Both the position numbers and the translations under genes were made by a program. From UMGS363 sp051891935 (lineage in GTDB: Bacteria; Bacillota; Clostridia; Oscillospirales; Ruminococcaceae): a stretch of DNA of 64,000 nt. Shown piece by piece: positions 38,188 through 46,183 of the stretch. The first letter of the stretch is position 1. Each line of letters begins with the position of its first letter. The notes under the pieces were generated by a model that made no database searches, had not been told where the DNA came from, and saw only the letters and a list, made by a program, of their open reading frames with translations. Location of the stretch: positions 31,637-95,636 of the forward strand of contig JBJFFR010000157.1 in assembly GCA_051891935.1 (NCBI GenBank), in the 5' to 3' direction.

Positions 38188-41151
38188 ATGCTTCAACTGA
38201 AAAACATTGTAAAACAGTACGGTGACGGCGAAAATGCCGTAAAAGCACTGGGCGGTGTAAGCATTTCATTCCGTGAGAATGAGTTTGTTTCGATACTCGG
38301 ACATTCGGGCTGTGGAAAGACAACGCTGCTCAACATCATCGGCGGACTTGACCATTACACCTCGGGCGATCTTATTATCAACGGCACCTCGACCAAGGAT
38401 TACAAGGACAGGGATTGGGACGCTTACAGAAACCACACTATCGGCTTCATTTTCCAGAGCTACAACCTTATCCCTCATCAGACCGTCCTTGCAAATGTTG
38501 AGCTTGCGCTGACGATCTCGGGCGTTTCCAAAGCCGAACGCCGCAGAAGAGCGATCGAAGCTCTTGAAAAGGTCGGACTCGGCAATCAGATACACAAAAA
38601 GCCGAACCAGATGTCGGGCGGTCAGATGCAGCGTGTCGCTATCGCCCGTGCACTCATCAACAACCCCGACATCCTCCTCGCAGATGAACCGACAGGCGCT
38701 CTCGACAGTGAAACTTCCATTCAGGTAATGGAGCTTCTAAAGGAGATCGCAAAGGACAAGCTCGTTATAATGGTAACTCACAACCCCGAGCTTGCCGAGA
38801 AATATTCGACCCGTATCGTCCGTATCAAGGACGGACTTCTCACAGACGACAGCGACCCGTTTGAACCCGAACAGGCTGACGCTCTGTCGGACACAAAGAA
38901 AAAGCGTGTTTCAATGTCGTTCCTCACAGCTATTTCCCTCTCGCTCAACAACCTGCTCACGAAAAAGGGAAGAACTATCCTTACCGCTTTCGCAGGTTCG
39001 ATAGGAATCATCGGCATCGCTCTTATCCTCTCGCTTTCAACGGGCATCAACGATTATATCAACGAGATACAGGAAGCAACACTTTCCTCCTACCCTATAC
39101 AGATATTTGAAGAAACCGCAGATACCGCCGCCCTTATGAACGCTATGATGGAGAATTCACCGCACAATGACGATGACAGCGAACAGGCAGAGCTTGGCAA
39201 TATTGTTTACGGAAACACGGCTGTTTACGAGGTATTCAACTCGCTCAACTCCTCCGCAAAACAGAAAAACGATATGCCTGCGATAAAGAAATTCCTTGAT
39301 AATGACGAAACCATTCAGGCAAACGCAAGCTCCGTTTCATACAGCTATGACGTTCAGATGCCGATCTTCACAAAGGATCCGACAGGAAAGATCTTAAAAT
39401 CCGACTTTAAGGAGACCTTCCAGACATCTGTCGGCGTTGACGTTACTTCCTCCGCCTCTTCCGCCGCTATGCTGAACATGACCCCAATGGGAAATGTTCA
39501 GGTTTGGCAGGAAATGCTCCCGGGTGACAGCGACAACGATGTAAACGATATGATAAAGACCCAGTATGACCTTGTTTACGGAAGCTGGCCGCAGAATTAC
39601 AACGATGTCGTTGTTATCCTTACCTCTAAAAACGAGATACCCGATATCGTTATGTACACGCTCGGCTTCAAGGATCAGGAAAACCTCCCCGAGATCATGA
39701 ACGCAGCCATGACCGGCGAAATAATCGAAAATTACGGCGATACCGAATGGACGTTTGACGAGGTAATGAGCAAGGAATACAAGCTCATCCTCCCCTGCGA
39801 ATATTATCAGAAGAACGAAAGCGGCGTCGGCTATGTCGACCTTACCAAGACCGATACCGGACTTGAATTCATCTACAATGCAGAGGATATAGGCACACCG
39901 CTCCATATCTGCGGCTTTATCCGTCCGAACGAGGACTCAACTGCTGCAATGCTCACGGGCTATATCGGCTATACAAAGGCACTTACCGACTATGTTATTG
40001 ACACAACAAATTCAAGCGATATCGTAAATGAACAGCAGAATGACGAAAAGACAGACGTTCTCTCCGGCAACCCGTTCAAAACAGACGATTATGTTCCGCT
40101 CTCCGATGCCGAAAAGGCTGAAAGCGCAAAGGAATATATTGAATCTTTAAGCTCCTCCGACAAGGCTAACGTTTTCCGCTTCATTATGTCACAGCCGAGT
40201 GAGGAAGACGCAAACGCTTACGCAGATCAGTTCCTTGCAAATACCACAAGAGAACAGATCGAAGAGCAGATGGCAGGTCAGTACGCCGAAGAAATGGGCG
40301 TTGAATCCGCCGACAGCGTAAAGAGCTACATCAAGCAGATGAGCGATGAAGAGCTTTTCGGATTTGTCCGCGATAGCATCAAGGAACAGTATGCAAAGCA
40401 GTACGCCGAACAGATTGAGCAGCAGTTCGCTGCAATGACCGCTGATCAGATCGTTATGACAATGTCCGCTTCTCCGCTCACCGAAGAACAGTACGCAAAG
40501 ATCTTTGATGAATACACTCCCGAGCAGCTTTCCGACAAGACCTTTGATGATATTATGGATACTCTCGGCAAGGCTGATTTCGACGAGCCTTCCACTATAA
40601 ATATCTACGCAAGATCATTTGAGGAAAAGGATCGCATCTCCGAGCGCATAAGCGATTATAATGATGCAGCCGAGGATGAAGACCGGATACACTATACGGA
40701 CTATGTTGCTCTGCTCATGTCCTCAATAACAAATATCATCAGCGGAATTTCCTACGTCCTTATCGCATTCGTTGCGATCTCGCTCGTGGTTTCCTCGATC
40801 ATGATAGGCATTATCACCTATATCTCCGTTCTTGAAAGAACAAGAGAGATCGGTATCCTCCGTGCTATCGGTGCTTCAAAACACGATGTTTCGACCGTTT
40901 TCAACGCAGAAACACTGCTTGTAGGCTTTACCTCGGGACTTATCGGTGTAGGTGTTTCGACACTCGCACTTATCCCGATAAACGCTATCATCTATTCACT
41001 CACGGAGATCGAAGGTCTGAAGGCTGTTCTTCCGATACCTGCAGCAGTAATTCTCGTTGCAATAAGCATGATACTCACCCTTATTGCAGGCATTATCCCG
41101 TCAAGAGTTGCAGCGAAAAAGGATCCTGTTGAGGCACTCCGAACAGAATAA
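38188..41151 (+). CDS. ABC transporter, fused ATPase and FtsX/MacB-like permease
   Basis: 987 aa. Residues 1-230 are a MacB/LolD-type ATPase: Walker A GHSGCGKTT, signature MSGGQMQRVAIARAL, Walker B DILLADEPTGALDSET, H-loop MVTHN. A transmembrane helix at about 260-285 (TILTAFAGSIGIIGIALILSL) leads to a very large extracellular region (about 290-840) with Gln/Glu-rich helical repeats (EQIEEQMAGQYAEEMG, KQYAEQIEQQFAAMT). Three helices with FtsX signature (ERTREIGILRAIGAS, IPSRVAAKKDPVEALR) close it. Such type VII transporters act by mechanotransmission on the outer face, often for antimicrobial peptide resistance. Regulated with tetR; substrate unknown. Confidence 0.92.
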   Translation: MLQLKNIVKQYGDGENAVKALGGVSISFRENEFVSILGHSGCGKTTLLNIIGGLDHYTSGDLIINGTSTKDYKDRDWDAYRNHTIGFIFQSYNLIPHQTVLANVELALTISGVSKAERRRRAIEALEKVGLGNQIHKKPNQMSGGQMQRVAIARALINNPDILLADEPTGALDSETSIQVMELLKEIAKDKLVIMVTHNPELAEKYSTRIVRIKDGLLTDDSDPFEPEQADALSDTKKKRVSMSFLTAISLSLNNLLTKKGRTILTAFAGSIGIIGIALILSLSTGINDYINEIQEATLSSYPIQIFEETADTAALMNAMMENSPHNDDDSEQAELGNIVYGNTAVYEVFNSLNSSAKQKNDMPAIKKFLDNDETIQANASSVSYSYDVQMPIFTKDPTGKILKSDFKETFQTSVGVDVTSSASSAAMLNMTPMGNVQVWQEMLPGDSDNDVNDMIKTQYDLVYGSWPQNYNDVVVILTSKNEIPDIVMYTLGFKDQENLPEIMNAAMTGEIIENYGDTEWTFDEVMSKEYKLILPCEYYQKNESGVGYVDLTKTDTGLEFIYNAEDIGTPLHICGFIRPNEDSTAAMLTGYIGYTKALTDYVIDTTNSSDIVNEQQNDEKTDVLSGNPFKTDDYVPLSDAEKAESAKEYIESLSSSDKANVFRFIMSQPSEEDANAYADQFLANTTREQIEEQMAGQYAEEMGVESADSVKSYIKQMSDEELFGFVRDSIKEQYAKQYAEQIEQQFAAMTADQIVMTMSASPLTEEQYAKIFDEYTPEQLSDKTFDDIMDTLGKADFDEPSTINIYARSFEEKDRISERISDYNDAAEDEDRIHYTDYVALLMSSITNIISGISYVLIAFVAISLVVSSIMIGIITYISVLERTREIGILRAIGASKHDVSTVFNAETLLVGFTSGLIGVGVSTLALIPINAIIYSLTEIEGLKAVLPIPAAVILVAISMILTLIAGIIPSRVAAKKDPVEALRTE

Positions 41152-41160
41152 ATCTTTTTC

Positions 41161-41175
41161 AATGCGTAATTATTT
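41161..41175. repeat. TAAT(T/G)CG heptamer fragment
   Basis: AATGCGTAATTATTT just after the ABC gene: one and a half units of the array seen elsewhere. Confidence 0.5.
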
Positions 41176-41212
41176 CAGCGCTGCGAAGTCAAACGAGATA
41201 TACACAAATATA

Positions 41213-41279
41213 AAGCGTAATTCACAACAAAAAGAAAATGAAAGATCACTTTCATAAACCTTTATCGTGAATTGCGCTT
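41213..41279 (-). repeat. Partial copy of the modular hairpin repeat (GCGCAATTCACGA module only)
   Basis: The right arm TCGTGAATTGCGCTT (41265-41279) is intact. The left arm AAGCGTAATTCACAA (41213-41227) is degraded at two positions. Orientation is inverted relative to the 45.8-kb copy. Modules 1 and 3 of the full repeat are absent here. Confidence 0.65.
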
Positions 41280-41325
41280 GTTCTTTTTCCGTAAAGAAAA
41301 TGAATATTTTTTTATGTAAAACCTC

Positions 41326-41354
41326 TTGCAAAAAATTATATAAAGTGATATAAT
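41326..41354 (+). promoter_or_regulatory. tpiA promoter
   Basis: TTGCAA (41326-41331), 17-bp spacer, TATAAT (41349-41354). Confidence 0.75.
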
Positions 41355-41424
41355 TATATGGGAAATTTTTGCGCTTTTTTATGAGCGCAGACTCAATATA
41401 TTCAAACAAAAGGAGTTTTTTATC

Positions 41425-42201
41425 ATGAATAAGTCTTTAAGAAAAGCTGTTATCGCAGGTAACTGGAAGATGAACAAGACCCGTCCCGAAGCAAAGGAGC
41501 TTCTCGAAGCTATCAAGCCGCTCGTTGCTGACGCTGCAGGCAAGGTAGAGGTTATCGCTTGCGTTCCTTACACAAACCTCGAAACTGCTGTTGCAACAAC
41601 TGCAGGCTCTAACGTAAAGGTCGGCGCAGAAAACGTTCACTTTGAAAAGAGTGGCGCTTTCACAGGCGAGATCTCCGCTGATATGCTCGTTGAAGTTGGC
41701 GTTGAGTATGTTGTACTCGGTCACTCCGAGCGCCGTCAGTACTTCGGCGAAACAGATGAAACCGTAAACAAGCGCACAAAGGCTGCTCTTGCTGCAGGTC
41801 TTAAGCCCATCGTTTGCGTTGGCGAGCTTCTTTGGGAAAGAGAATGCAACATCACAGAGGAAGTTATCGCTCGTCAGATCAAGCTTGACCTCTTCGATAT
41901 TTCCGCTGACGATATCAAAAAGACTATCATCGCTTACGAGCCTGTTTGGGCTATCGGCACAGGCAAGACTGCTACTGCAGATCAGGCACAGGAGGTTTGC
42001 GCATTCATCCGTGCAACACTTGCAAAGCTTTACGGTGCAGAAGTTGCTGACGCTGTTACTATCCAGTACGGCGGTTCGATGAACGCAGGCAACGCTGCAG
42101 AGCTTCTTTCAAAGCCTGACGTTGACGGCGGTCTTATCGGCGGTGCTTCCCTCAAGGCTAACGACTTCAACACTATCGTACAGGCTGCTGTAAACGGCTG
42201 A
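41425..42201 (+). CDS. tpiA: Triose-phosphate isomerase
   Basis: 258-aa glycolytic enzyme interconverting dihydroxyacetone phosphate and glyceraldehyde-3-phosphate. The N-terminal IAGNWKMNKT (catalytic Asn/Lys), YVVLGHSERRQYFGE (catalytic His), AYEPVWAIGTGKTA (catalytic Glu in the family signature) and the phosphate-binding IQYGGSMNAGNA and GLIGGASL are all intact. A slightly extended N terminus (MNKSLRKAV) is normal for Clostridia. AAAAGGAG lies 11 bases upstream of the ATG. First gene of a tpiA - small gene - gpmI unit. Confidence 0.97.
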   Translation: MNKSLRKAVIAGNWKMNKTRPEAKELLEAIKPLVADAAGKVEVIACVPYTNLETAVATTAGSNVKVGAENVHFEKSGAFTGEISADMLVEVGVEYVVLGHSERRQYFGETDETVNKRTKAALAAGLKPIVCVGELLWERECNITEEVIARQIKLDLFDISADDIKKTIIAYEPVWAIGTGKTATADQAQEVCAFIRATLAKLYGAEVADAVTIQYGGSMNAGNAAELLSKPDVDGGLIGGASLKANDFNTIVQAAVNG

Positions 42202-42233
42202 TCCACTTAAATTACCAACAGGAGAGAGCGTAA

Positions 42234-42509
42234 ATGAAGGCGGCGAAAAAATTCAGCGCAAAACGGTTATTTATCGTGCTTTTATGCACATTAGCCGTTC
42301 TGTCCGCAGGCTTTTTCACGACCGATCTTATCCGTGCAAAGCGGTACAAGCTCCCTCCTGTTTTCTGTATTACCGTTGTTGATTATGAAAACGGCAGCAA
42401 GGATCACTACGGCTTGGGCTACAAGGTCTGGGAGGATTACGACCCCTTTGACCGCACTACCGACTACTATGTAGGGTTCTGGCTCATACCGAAATTCTTC
42501 TGTATCTGA
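42234..42509 (+). CDS. Small membrane/secreted protein between tpiA and gpmI
   Basis: 91 aa. Residues about 11-32 are hydrophobic (LFIVLLCTLAVLSAGFFTTDL) after a basic N terminus, consistent with a signal anchor. The exterior part is aromatic and charged: YKLPPVFCITVVDYENGSKDHYGLGYKVWEDYDPF, ending VGFWLIPKFFCI. I have the impression of a small recurring Firmicutes family with a Y-G-L-G-Y-K-V core but cannot name it. The ribosome site AGGAGAG is good and it sits in the glycolytic operon with 32 bp and 29 bp gaps. No function is assigned. Confidence 0.6.
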   Translation: MKAAKKFSAKRLFIVLLCTLAVLSAGFFTTDLIRAKRYKLPPVFCITVVDYENGSKDHYGLGYKVWEDYDPFDRTTDYYVGFWLIPKFFCI

Positions 42510-42538
42510 TAGTATGAAAAATGAAAGGATTGATAATT

Positions 42539-44056
42539 ATGGCAAAAAAACCAACCGCTCTTATCATTATGGACGGCTTCGGCATCAACAAAGACAGCTA
42601 CGGCAATGCTATCACAGCCGCAAAAACTCCTAACCTTGACAGATATTTCGCAGAATGGCCAAACACAACTATCGGCGCAAGCGGAATGTGCGTTGGTCTT
42701 CCCGACGGTCAGATGGGTAACTCCGAGGTAGGACACACTAACATGGGCGCAGGCAGGATCGTATATCAGGAGCTTACAAGAATAACAAAGTCCATTGAAG
42801 ACGGCGATTTCTTCAAAAACGAAGCTCTTTGCGAAGCTGTTGAAAACTGCAAGAAGAACGGTTCCGCTCTCCACATGTTCGGACTTCTCTCCAACGGCGG
42901 CGTTCACTCCCACAACACTCACCTTTACGGACTTCTAAACCTTGCAAAGCAGGCAGGACTTGAAAAGGTATATGTTCACGGCATTCTTGACGGACGTGAT
43001 GTTCCTCCTACAAGCGGCAAGGACTTCGTTGCAGAGCTTCAGGAAAAGATGAACGAGATCGGTGTCGGCAAGATCGCAAGCCTTTCCGGACGTTACTATG
43101 CAATGGACAGAGATAACAACTGGGACAGAGTTGAAAAGGCTTATGCAGCATTTGTTTACGGCGAAGGCAATCAGGCTGACGACGCTGTTGCTGCAGTTGA
43201 AAAGTCTTATGCTGACAACGTTACAGACGAGTTCGTTATCCCTACAGTCATCAGCGGAACAGAACGCATCAAGGCTAACGACAGCATCATCTTCTTCAAC
43301 TTCCGCCCCGACAGAGCAAGAGAGATCACAAGAACCTTTGTTGATCCCGATTTCAAGGGCTTCGAGAGAAAGAACGGCATGATGCCTGTAACTTATGTTT
43401 GCTTCACACAGTATGACGCAACAATGCCGAACGTTAAGATCGCATTCAAGCCGCAGTCCCTCAACAACACACTCGGTCAGTATATCTCCGAGCAGGGCTT
43501 GAAGCAGCTTCGTATCGCAGAAACCGAAAAGTACGCTCACGTTACCTTCTTCTTCAACGGCGGCGTTGAAAAGCAGTATGAGGGCGAAGACAGGATCCTC
43601 GTCAACTCTCCGAAGGTCGCAACCTACGACCTCCAGCCTGAAATGAGCGCTTATGAAGTTACAGACAAGGTAGTTGAAGCTATCAACGCAGAAAAATATG
43701 ATGTTATCATCCTCAACTTTGCAAACTGCGACATGGTCGGTCACACAGGCGTGTTCGATGCAGCTGTAAAGGCTGTTGAAGCAGTTGATACCTGCGTGGG
43801 CAGAACCGTTGATGCTATCCTTGCTCACGGCGGTACAGCACTTATCACAGCTGACCACGGAAACGCCGACAAGATGTATGAACCTGACGGCTCACCTTTC
43901 ACAGCTCATACAACAAACGTTGTTCCTCTTATCGTTGCAGGTCAGAAGGGCAAGCTCCGTGAAGGCGGCGTGCTTGCAGACCTTGCTCCTACAATGCTCA
44001 AGATCATGGGTATCCTCCAGCCTGAGGAAATGACAGGCAAGTCAATTCTCCTTTAA
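42539..44056 (+). CDS. gpmI: 2,3-bisphosphoglycerate-independent phosphoglycerate mutase
   Basis: 505-aa di-manganese enzyme of the alkaline phosphatase superfamily interconverting 3- and 2-phosphoglycerate. TALIIMDGFGINKD opens the phosphatase domain. The catalytic serine is in GQMGNSEVGHTNMGAGR. HGILDGRDVPP, RDNNWDRVEKAY and FFNFRPDRARE mark the transferase domain, and VILNFANCDMVGHTGVFDAA and LITADHGNADKM supply the second metal site. The start at 42539 is set by AAAGGA 9 bases upstream. Together with tpiA and the separate eno the lower glycolytic block is nearly covered. Confidence 0.97.
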   Translation: MAKKPTALIIMDGFGINKDSYGNAITAAKTPNLDRYFAEWPNTTIGASGMCVGLPDGQMGNSEVGHTNMGAGRIVYQELTRITKSIEDGDFFKNEALCEAVENCKKNGSALHMFGLLSNGGVHSHNTHLYGLLNLAKQAGLEKVYVHGILDGRDVPPTSGKDFVAELQEKMNEIGVGKIASLSGRYYAMDRDNNWDRVEKAYAAFVYGEGNQADDAVAAVEKSYADNVTDEFVIPTVISGTERIKANDSIIFFNFRPDRAREITRTFVDPDFKGFERKNGMMPVTYVCFTQYDATMPNVKIAFKPQSLNNTLGQYISEQGLKQLRIAETEKYAHVTFFFNGGVEKQYEGEDRILVNSPKVATYDLQPEMSAYEVTDKVVEAINAEKYDVIILNFANCDMVGHTGVFDAAVKAVEAVDTCVGRTVDAILAHGGTALITADHGNADKMYEPDGSPFTAHTTNVVPLIVAGQKGKLREGGVLADLAPTMLKIMGILQPEEMTGKSILL

Positions 44057-44069
44057 TGGAAAAACAGTT

Positions 44070-44107
44070 AAAGCGCAGTCTGCAAGGTTTGCGGCTGCGC
44101 TTTCTTT
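44070..44107 (+). terminator. Terminator after gpmI
   Basis: AAAGCGCAG (44070-44078) pairs with CTGCGCTTT (44095-44103), extended inward by TGCAA/TTGCG, followed by CTTTAT. Confidence 0.8.
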
Positions 44108-44122
44108 ATAAACGGTGAAAGT

Positions 44123-44656
44123 ATGAACGGACTCAAAGAGAAAGAAAAAGAAAAAAAGCAGAAGCTAAAGCAGCTTGAAGCGGAGATAAAAGAGATGCAG
44201 CGTGACCACAGGGAAACATTTGAAACGATGACCCGAACGGAACCGGCTCGTACAACTCTTACGTTAAAACCGATTATCCTTGCGGCTGTCGGAGTAATAA
44301 CGCTTGCCGCCGCTGTTATCTGGCTGTATCTTTTTCCGCCGATGTTTGACAGTTATGCGGTGTTCAGGCTCGGAAGCCTTCGGTTCACGAGAAGTATATT
44401 TTTCCTTCCGCTGGTGATATCGGCTATTGCGTCAATTCTCTGCAAGAAGCGTAAAAAGTATATTATCTCCCTTTTTCCGAGCGCCGTAATTGCTGTTATC
44501 GGTACTGTTTTTACAATGAAAGCGAAGCTGTTGAGCTTTCCTATTTGGATATATGCTATTGTGTACTGTCTTGTATTTATCGGTACTGCGCTTATCATTG
44601 CGGCTTTGCATTTTTACAAGGTACATAAAGAAAAGAATAATATTGAAAAACAATAA
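44123..44656 (+). CDS. Four-helix membrane protein with N-terminal coiled coil, unknown
   Basis: 177 aa. Residues 1-40 are a highly charged helix (LKEKEKEKKQKLKQLEAEIK) likely to form a coiled coil in the cytoplasm. Four hydrophobic segments follow (about 50-72, 90-108, 115-131, 140-162), and a basic tail ends the protein (HKEKNNIEKQ). No family recognised. The ribosome site is weak: GGTGAAAG about 5 bases upstream. It lies alone between two terminators. Base composition shifts toward AT at its 3' end, near the AT-rich surface gene. Confidence 0.55.
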   Translation: MNGLKEKEKEKKQKLKQLEAEIKEMQRDHRETFETMTRTEPARTTLTLKPIILAAVGVITLAAAVIWLYLFPPMFDSYAVFRLGSLRFTRSIFFLPLVISAIASILCKKRKKYIISLFPSAVIAVIGTVFTMKAKLLSFPIWIYAIVYCLVFIGTALIIAALHFYKVHKEKNNIEKQ

Positions 44657-44688
44657 CCGCCGGACAATAATTTGTACGGCGGTTTTGT
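44655..44688. terminator. Bidirectional terminator
   Basis: Stem AACCGCCG (44655-44662) / CGGCGGTT (44677-44684), T-rich on both strands (TTTTG on plus, TTGTTTTT on minus). It separates convergent genes. Confidence 0.82.
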
Positions 44689-44692
44689 TACT

Positions 44693-45700
44693 TTAGACTT
44701 TTAATCCGGCTTTTTTAAGCTCTGACTCAATATCTGAGATTTGTTTATAAAGCTTTTTTATTTCTGCTTTACAAGCATTTATTTTGATTTGCATCTCTTT
44801 TATTTTTTTAGTATAGTAATCATAATGTTCCGTCCGATGTTTTAAAAAATCTTTATTCGATGCCAAATCATAATCTTCTTTATAAAAATTCATACTATCT
44901 TTGCCACGATCGACATTTTTTAAAAAATCTTTAAGTCTTTTTATTTCTTTTTCATAATAATCCATCATCCTTTTAGCATCGCTTTGTTCTTCTTTATAAT
45001 ATTCTATGCTATCTTCATAATCCTCAATGTCTTTATTATAAGCTTCTATCTTTTCTTCAAGCTTTTTTATTTCATTACGCTTTTTTTGTGAATTATCTTT
45101 AGTTTTATAGATCTCACCATCAGAATTAATATACAAGATCGAAAGATTATATTCTACATTTTTTCCGGTTACAAGTTTGCCATCTTCATCAAAATAATAT
45201 TTTACTTTAGAACCATCACTGTTTTTAACAGTCACAATTCCTTTCTGTATTTTTCCCTTTACACAATAGTATGTTGAACCGCTTTTAAATTTTACCCATC
45301 CATCTGCCTTATTTTTAAACTTTCCGTCTGAATTGAACCTATAAATATTTTTTTTATTAACAACTACTGTGCCCGTTGCCATTTTACCTTTTTCCGAAAA
45401 ATAATAATACGTTCCATCAATCTTTTTTAATCCTGTCTGCATTACTCCTTTTTCGTCAAAATAATATGTAGCATTTTGGACTGTAACAAATCCGGTACAC
45501 ATATTACCATCTTCGTCAAAATAATATTTCTTTCCGTCAACAGTGATCAGCTGTTTCTTTACAAACTCACCGTTTGAATCCTCATACTTTGTTGTTTCTC
45601 CTTCGGTTACAAAATCGGCTGAAGCAAAAACAACTGAATTGGAAACAATGCAGCACACAGCCATGATCGATGCAAAGACAGATTTTACATTTTTCTTCAT
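44693..45700 (-). CDS. AT-rich secreted wall-repeat protein with C-terminal coiled coil
   Basis: 335 aa. A signal peptide (VFASIMAVCCIVSNSVVFASA) ends near residue 28. About residues 45-205 hold eight or so choline/glucan-binding-type repeats (GKKYYFDEDGNMCTGFVTV, ATYYFDEKGVMQTGL, GTYYYFSEKGKMATG, VKYYFDEDGKLVTG), which bind wall teichoic acid or glucan. Residues about 215-335 are a Lys/Glu-rich coiled coil (KKRNEIKKLEEKIEAYNKDI, MDYYEKEIKRLKDFL). The codon use is strongly A/T-ending (AAA, GAT, TAT), unlike the GC-balanced neighbours, so recent transfer is likely. It sits next to the repeat cluster at 45.8-46.2 kb. Function is unknown beyond surface location. Confidence 0.8.
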   Translation of the reverse strand: MKKNVKSVFASIMAVCCIVSNSVVFASADFVTEGETTKYEDSNGEFVKKQLITVDGKKYYFDEDGNMCTGFVTVQNATYYFDEKGVMQTGLKKIDGTYYYFSEKGKMATGTVVVNKKNIYRFNSDGKFKNKADGWVKFKSGSTYYCVKGKIQKGIVTVKNSDGSKVKYYFDEDGKLVTGKNVEYNLSILYINSDGEIYKTKDNSQKKRNEIKKLEEKIEAYNKDIEDYEDSIEYYKEEQSDAKRMMDYYEKEIKRLKDFLKNVDRGKDSMNFYKEDYDLASNKDFLKHRTEHYDYYTKKIKEMQIKINACKAEIKKLYKQISDIESELKKAGLKV

Positions 45701-45837
45701 AAAAAAATCCCCTTTTATTAATTTTTATATATTATACCACAATAATACACAAAAATTATATATGTTTTTATAAACAGAAAGTTAACCCAAGCATACAATA
45801 AAATATATTAATTTATTGTTGATTACTATGTTACCAC

Positions 45838-46150
45838 AGATGCTCATACTTCGTCTGACATCAAATATACTCACTTCGTTCGCATATTTGATGTCAGAGG
45901 ATAGTTATTTGGTTCATAAAGAACAAGCGCAATTCACGATTTTAGATTTTCAGAACGATTTCTCACATTCTGATTTACCATTTTTATCGTGAATTGCGCT
46001 TTTTGATTTGTTAGTGATTTTGCTGTTGCAGCAAATGTTTAACATAAATTTAAGGTGTTTCGCTTCTGCGGAAGCGACCAAGTGGCTTTGCCCCTTGGAA
46101 CCCCACCACCTTTGAAAAGGTGGACGAAACTTTTGAGCGCTTCGCGTTTG
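45838..46150 (+). repeat. Modular hairpin repeat, copy A (full length)
   Basis: Three modules fill the 470-bp gene-free gap. Module 1: stem TGACATCAAATAT (45856-45868) / ATATTTGATGTCA (45884-45896) around ACTCACTTCGTTCGC. Module 2: 16-bp stem AAGCGCAATTCACGAT (45925-45940) / ATCGTGAATTGCGCTT (45986-46001) with a 45-nt loop containing TTTCTCA..TTCTGATTT. Module 3 (46054-46134): hairpins TCGCTTC-TGCG-GAAGCGA, CCAAGTGGC-TTT-GCCCCTTGG and CCACCTTT-GA-AAAGGTGG, bracketed by GTTT and AAAC. Copies C (59.7-59.95 kb) and B (60.17-60.47 kb) share this order. Confidence 0.8.
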
Positions 46151-46157
46151 GTTTCCC

Positions 46158-46183
46158 TACTAATTACGCATTACGCATTATTT
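46158..46183. repeat. TAAT(T/G)CG heptamer array at the pyrG stop
   Basis: On the minus strand: TAATGCG, TAATGCG, TAATTAG. The pyrG stop codon TAA is inside the array. Confidence 0.7.

Noticed and set aside
42935..43858. 307-codon minus-strand frame inside gpmI
   Set aside because: Antisense shadow of gpmI; the same kind of Cys/Val-rich translation appears opposite pyrG, eno, ackA, pnp and GH13.
45838..46150. Module 3 of the dispersed repeat as a tRNA (cloverleaf-like bracketed hairpins)
   Set aside because: There is no T-loop GTTCRA, no CCA end, no D-loop GG, and arm lengths do not fit a tRNA.
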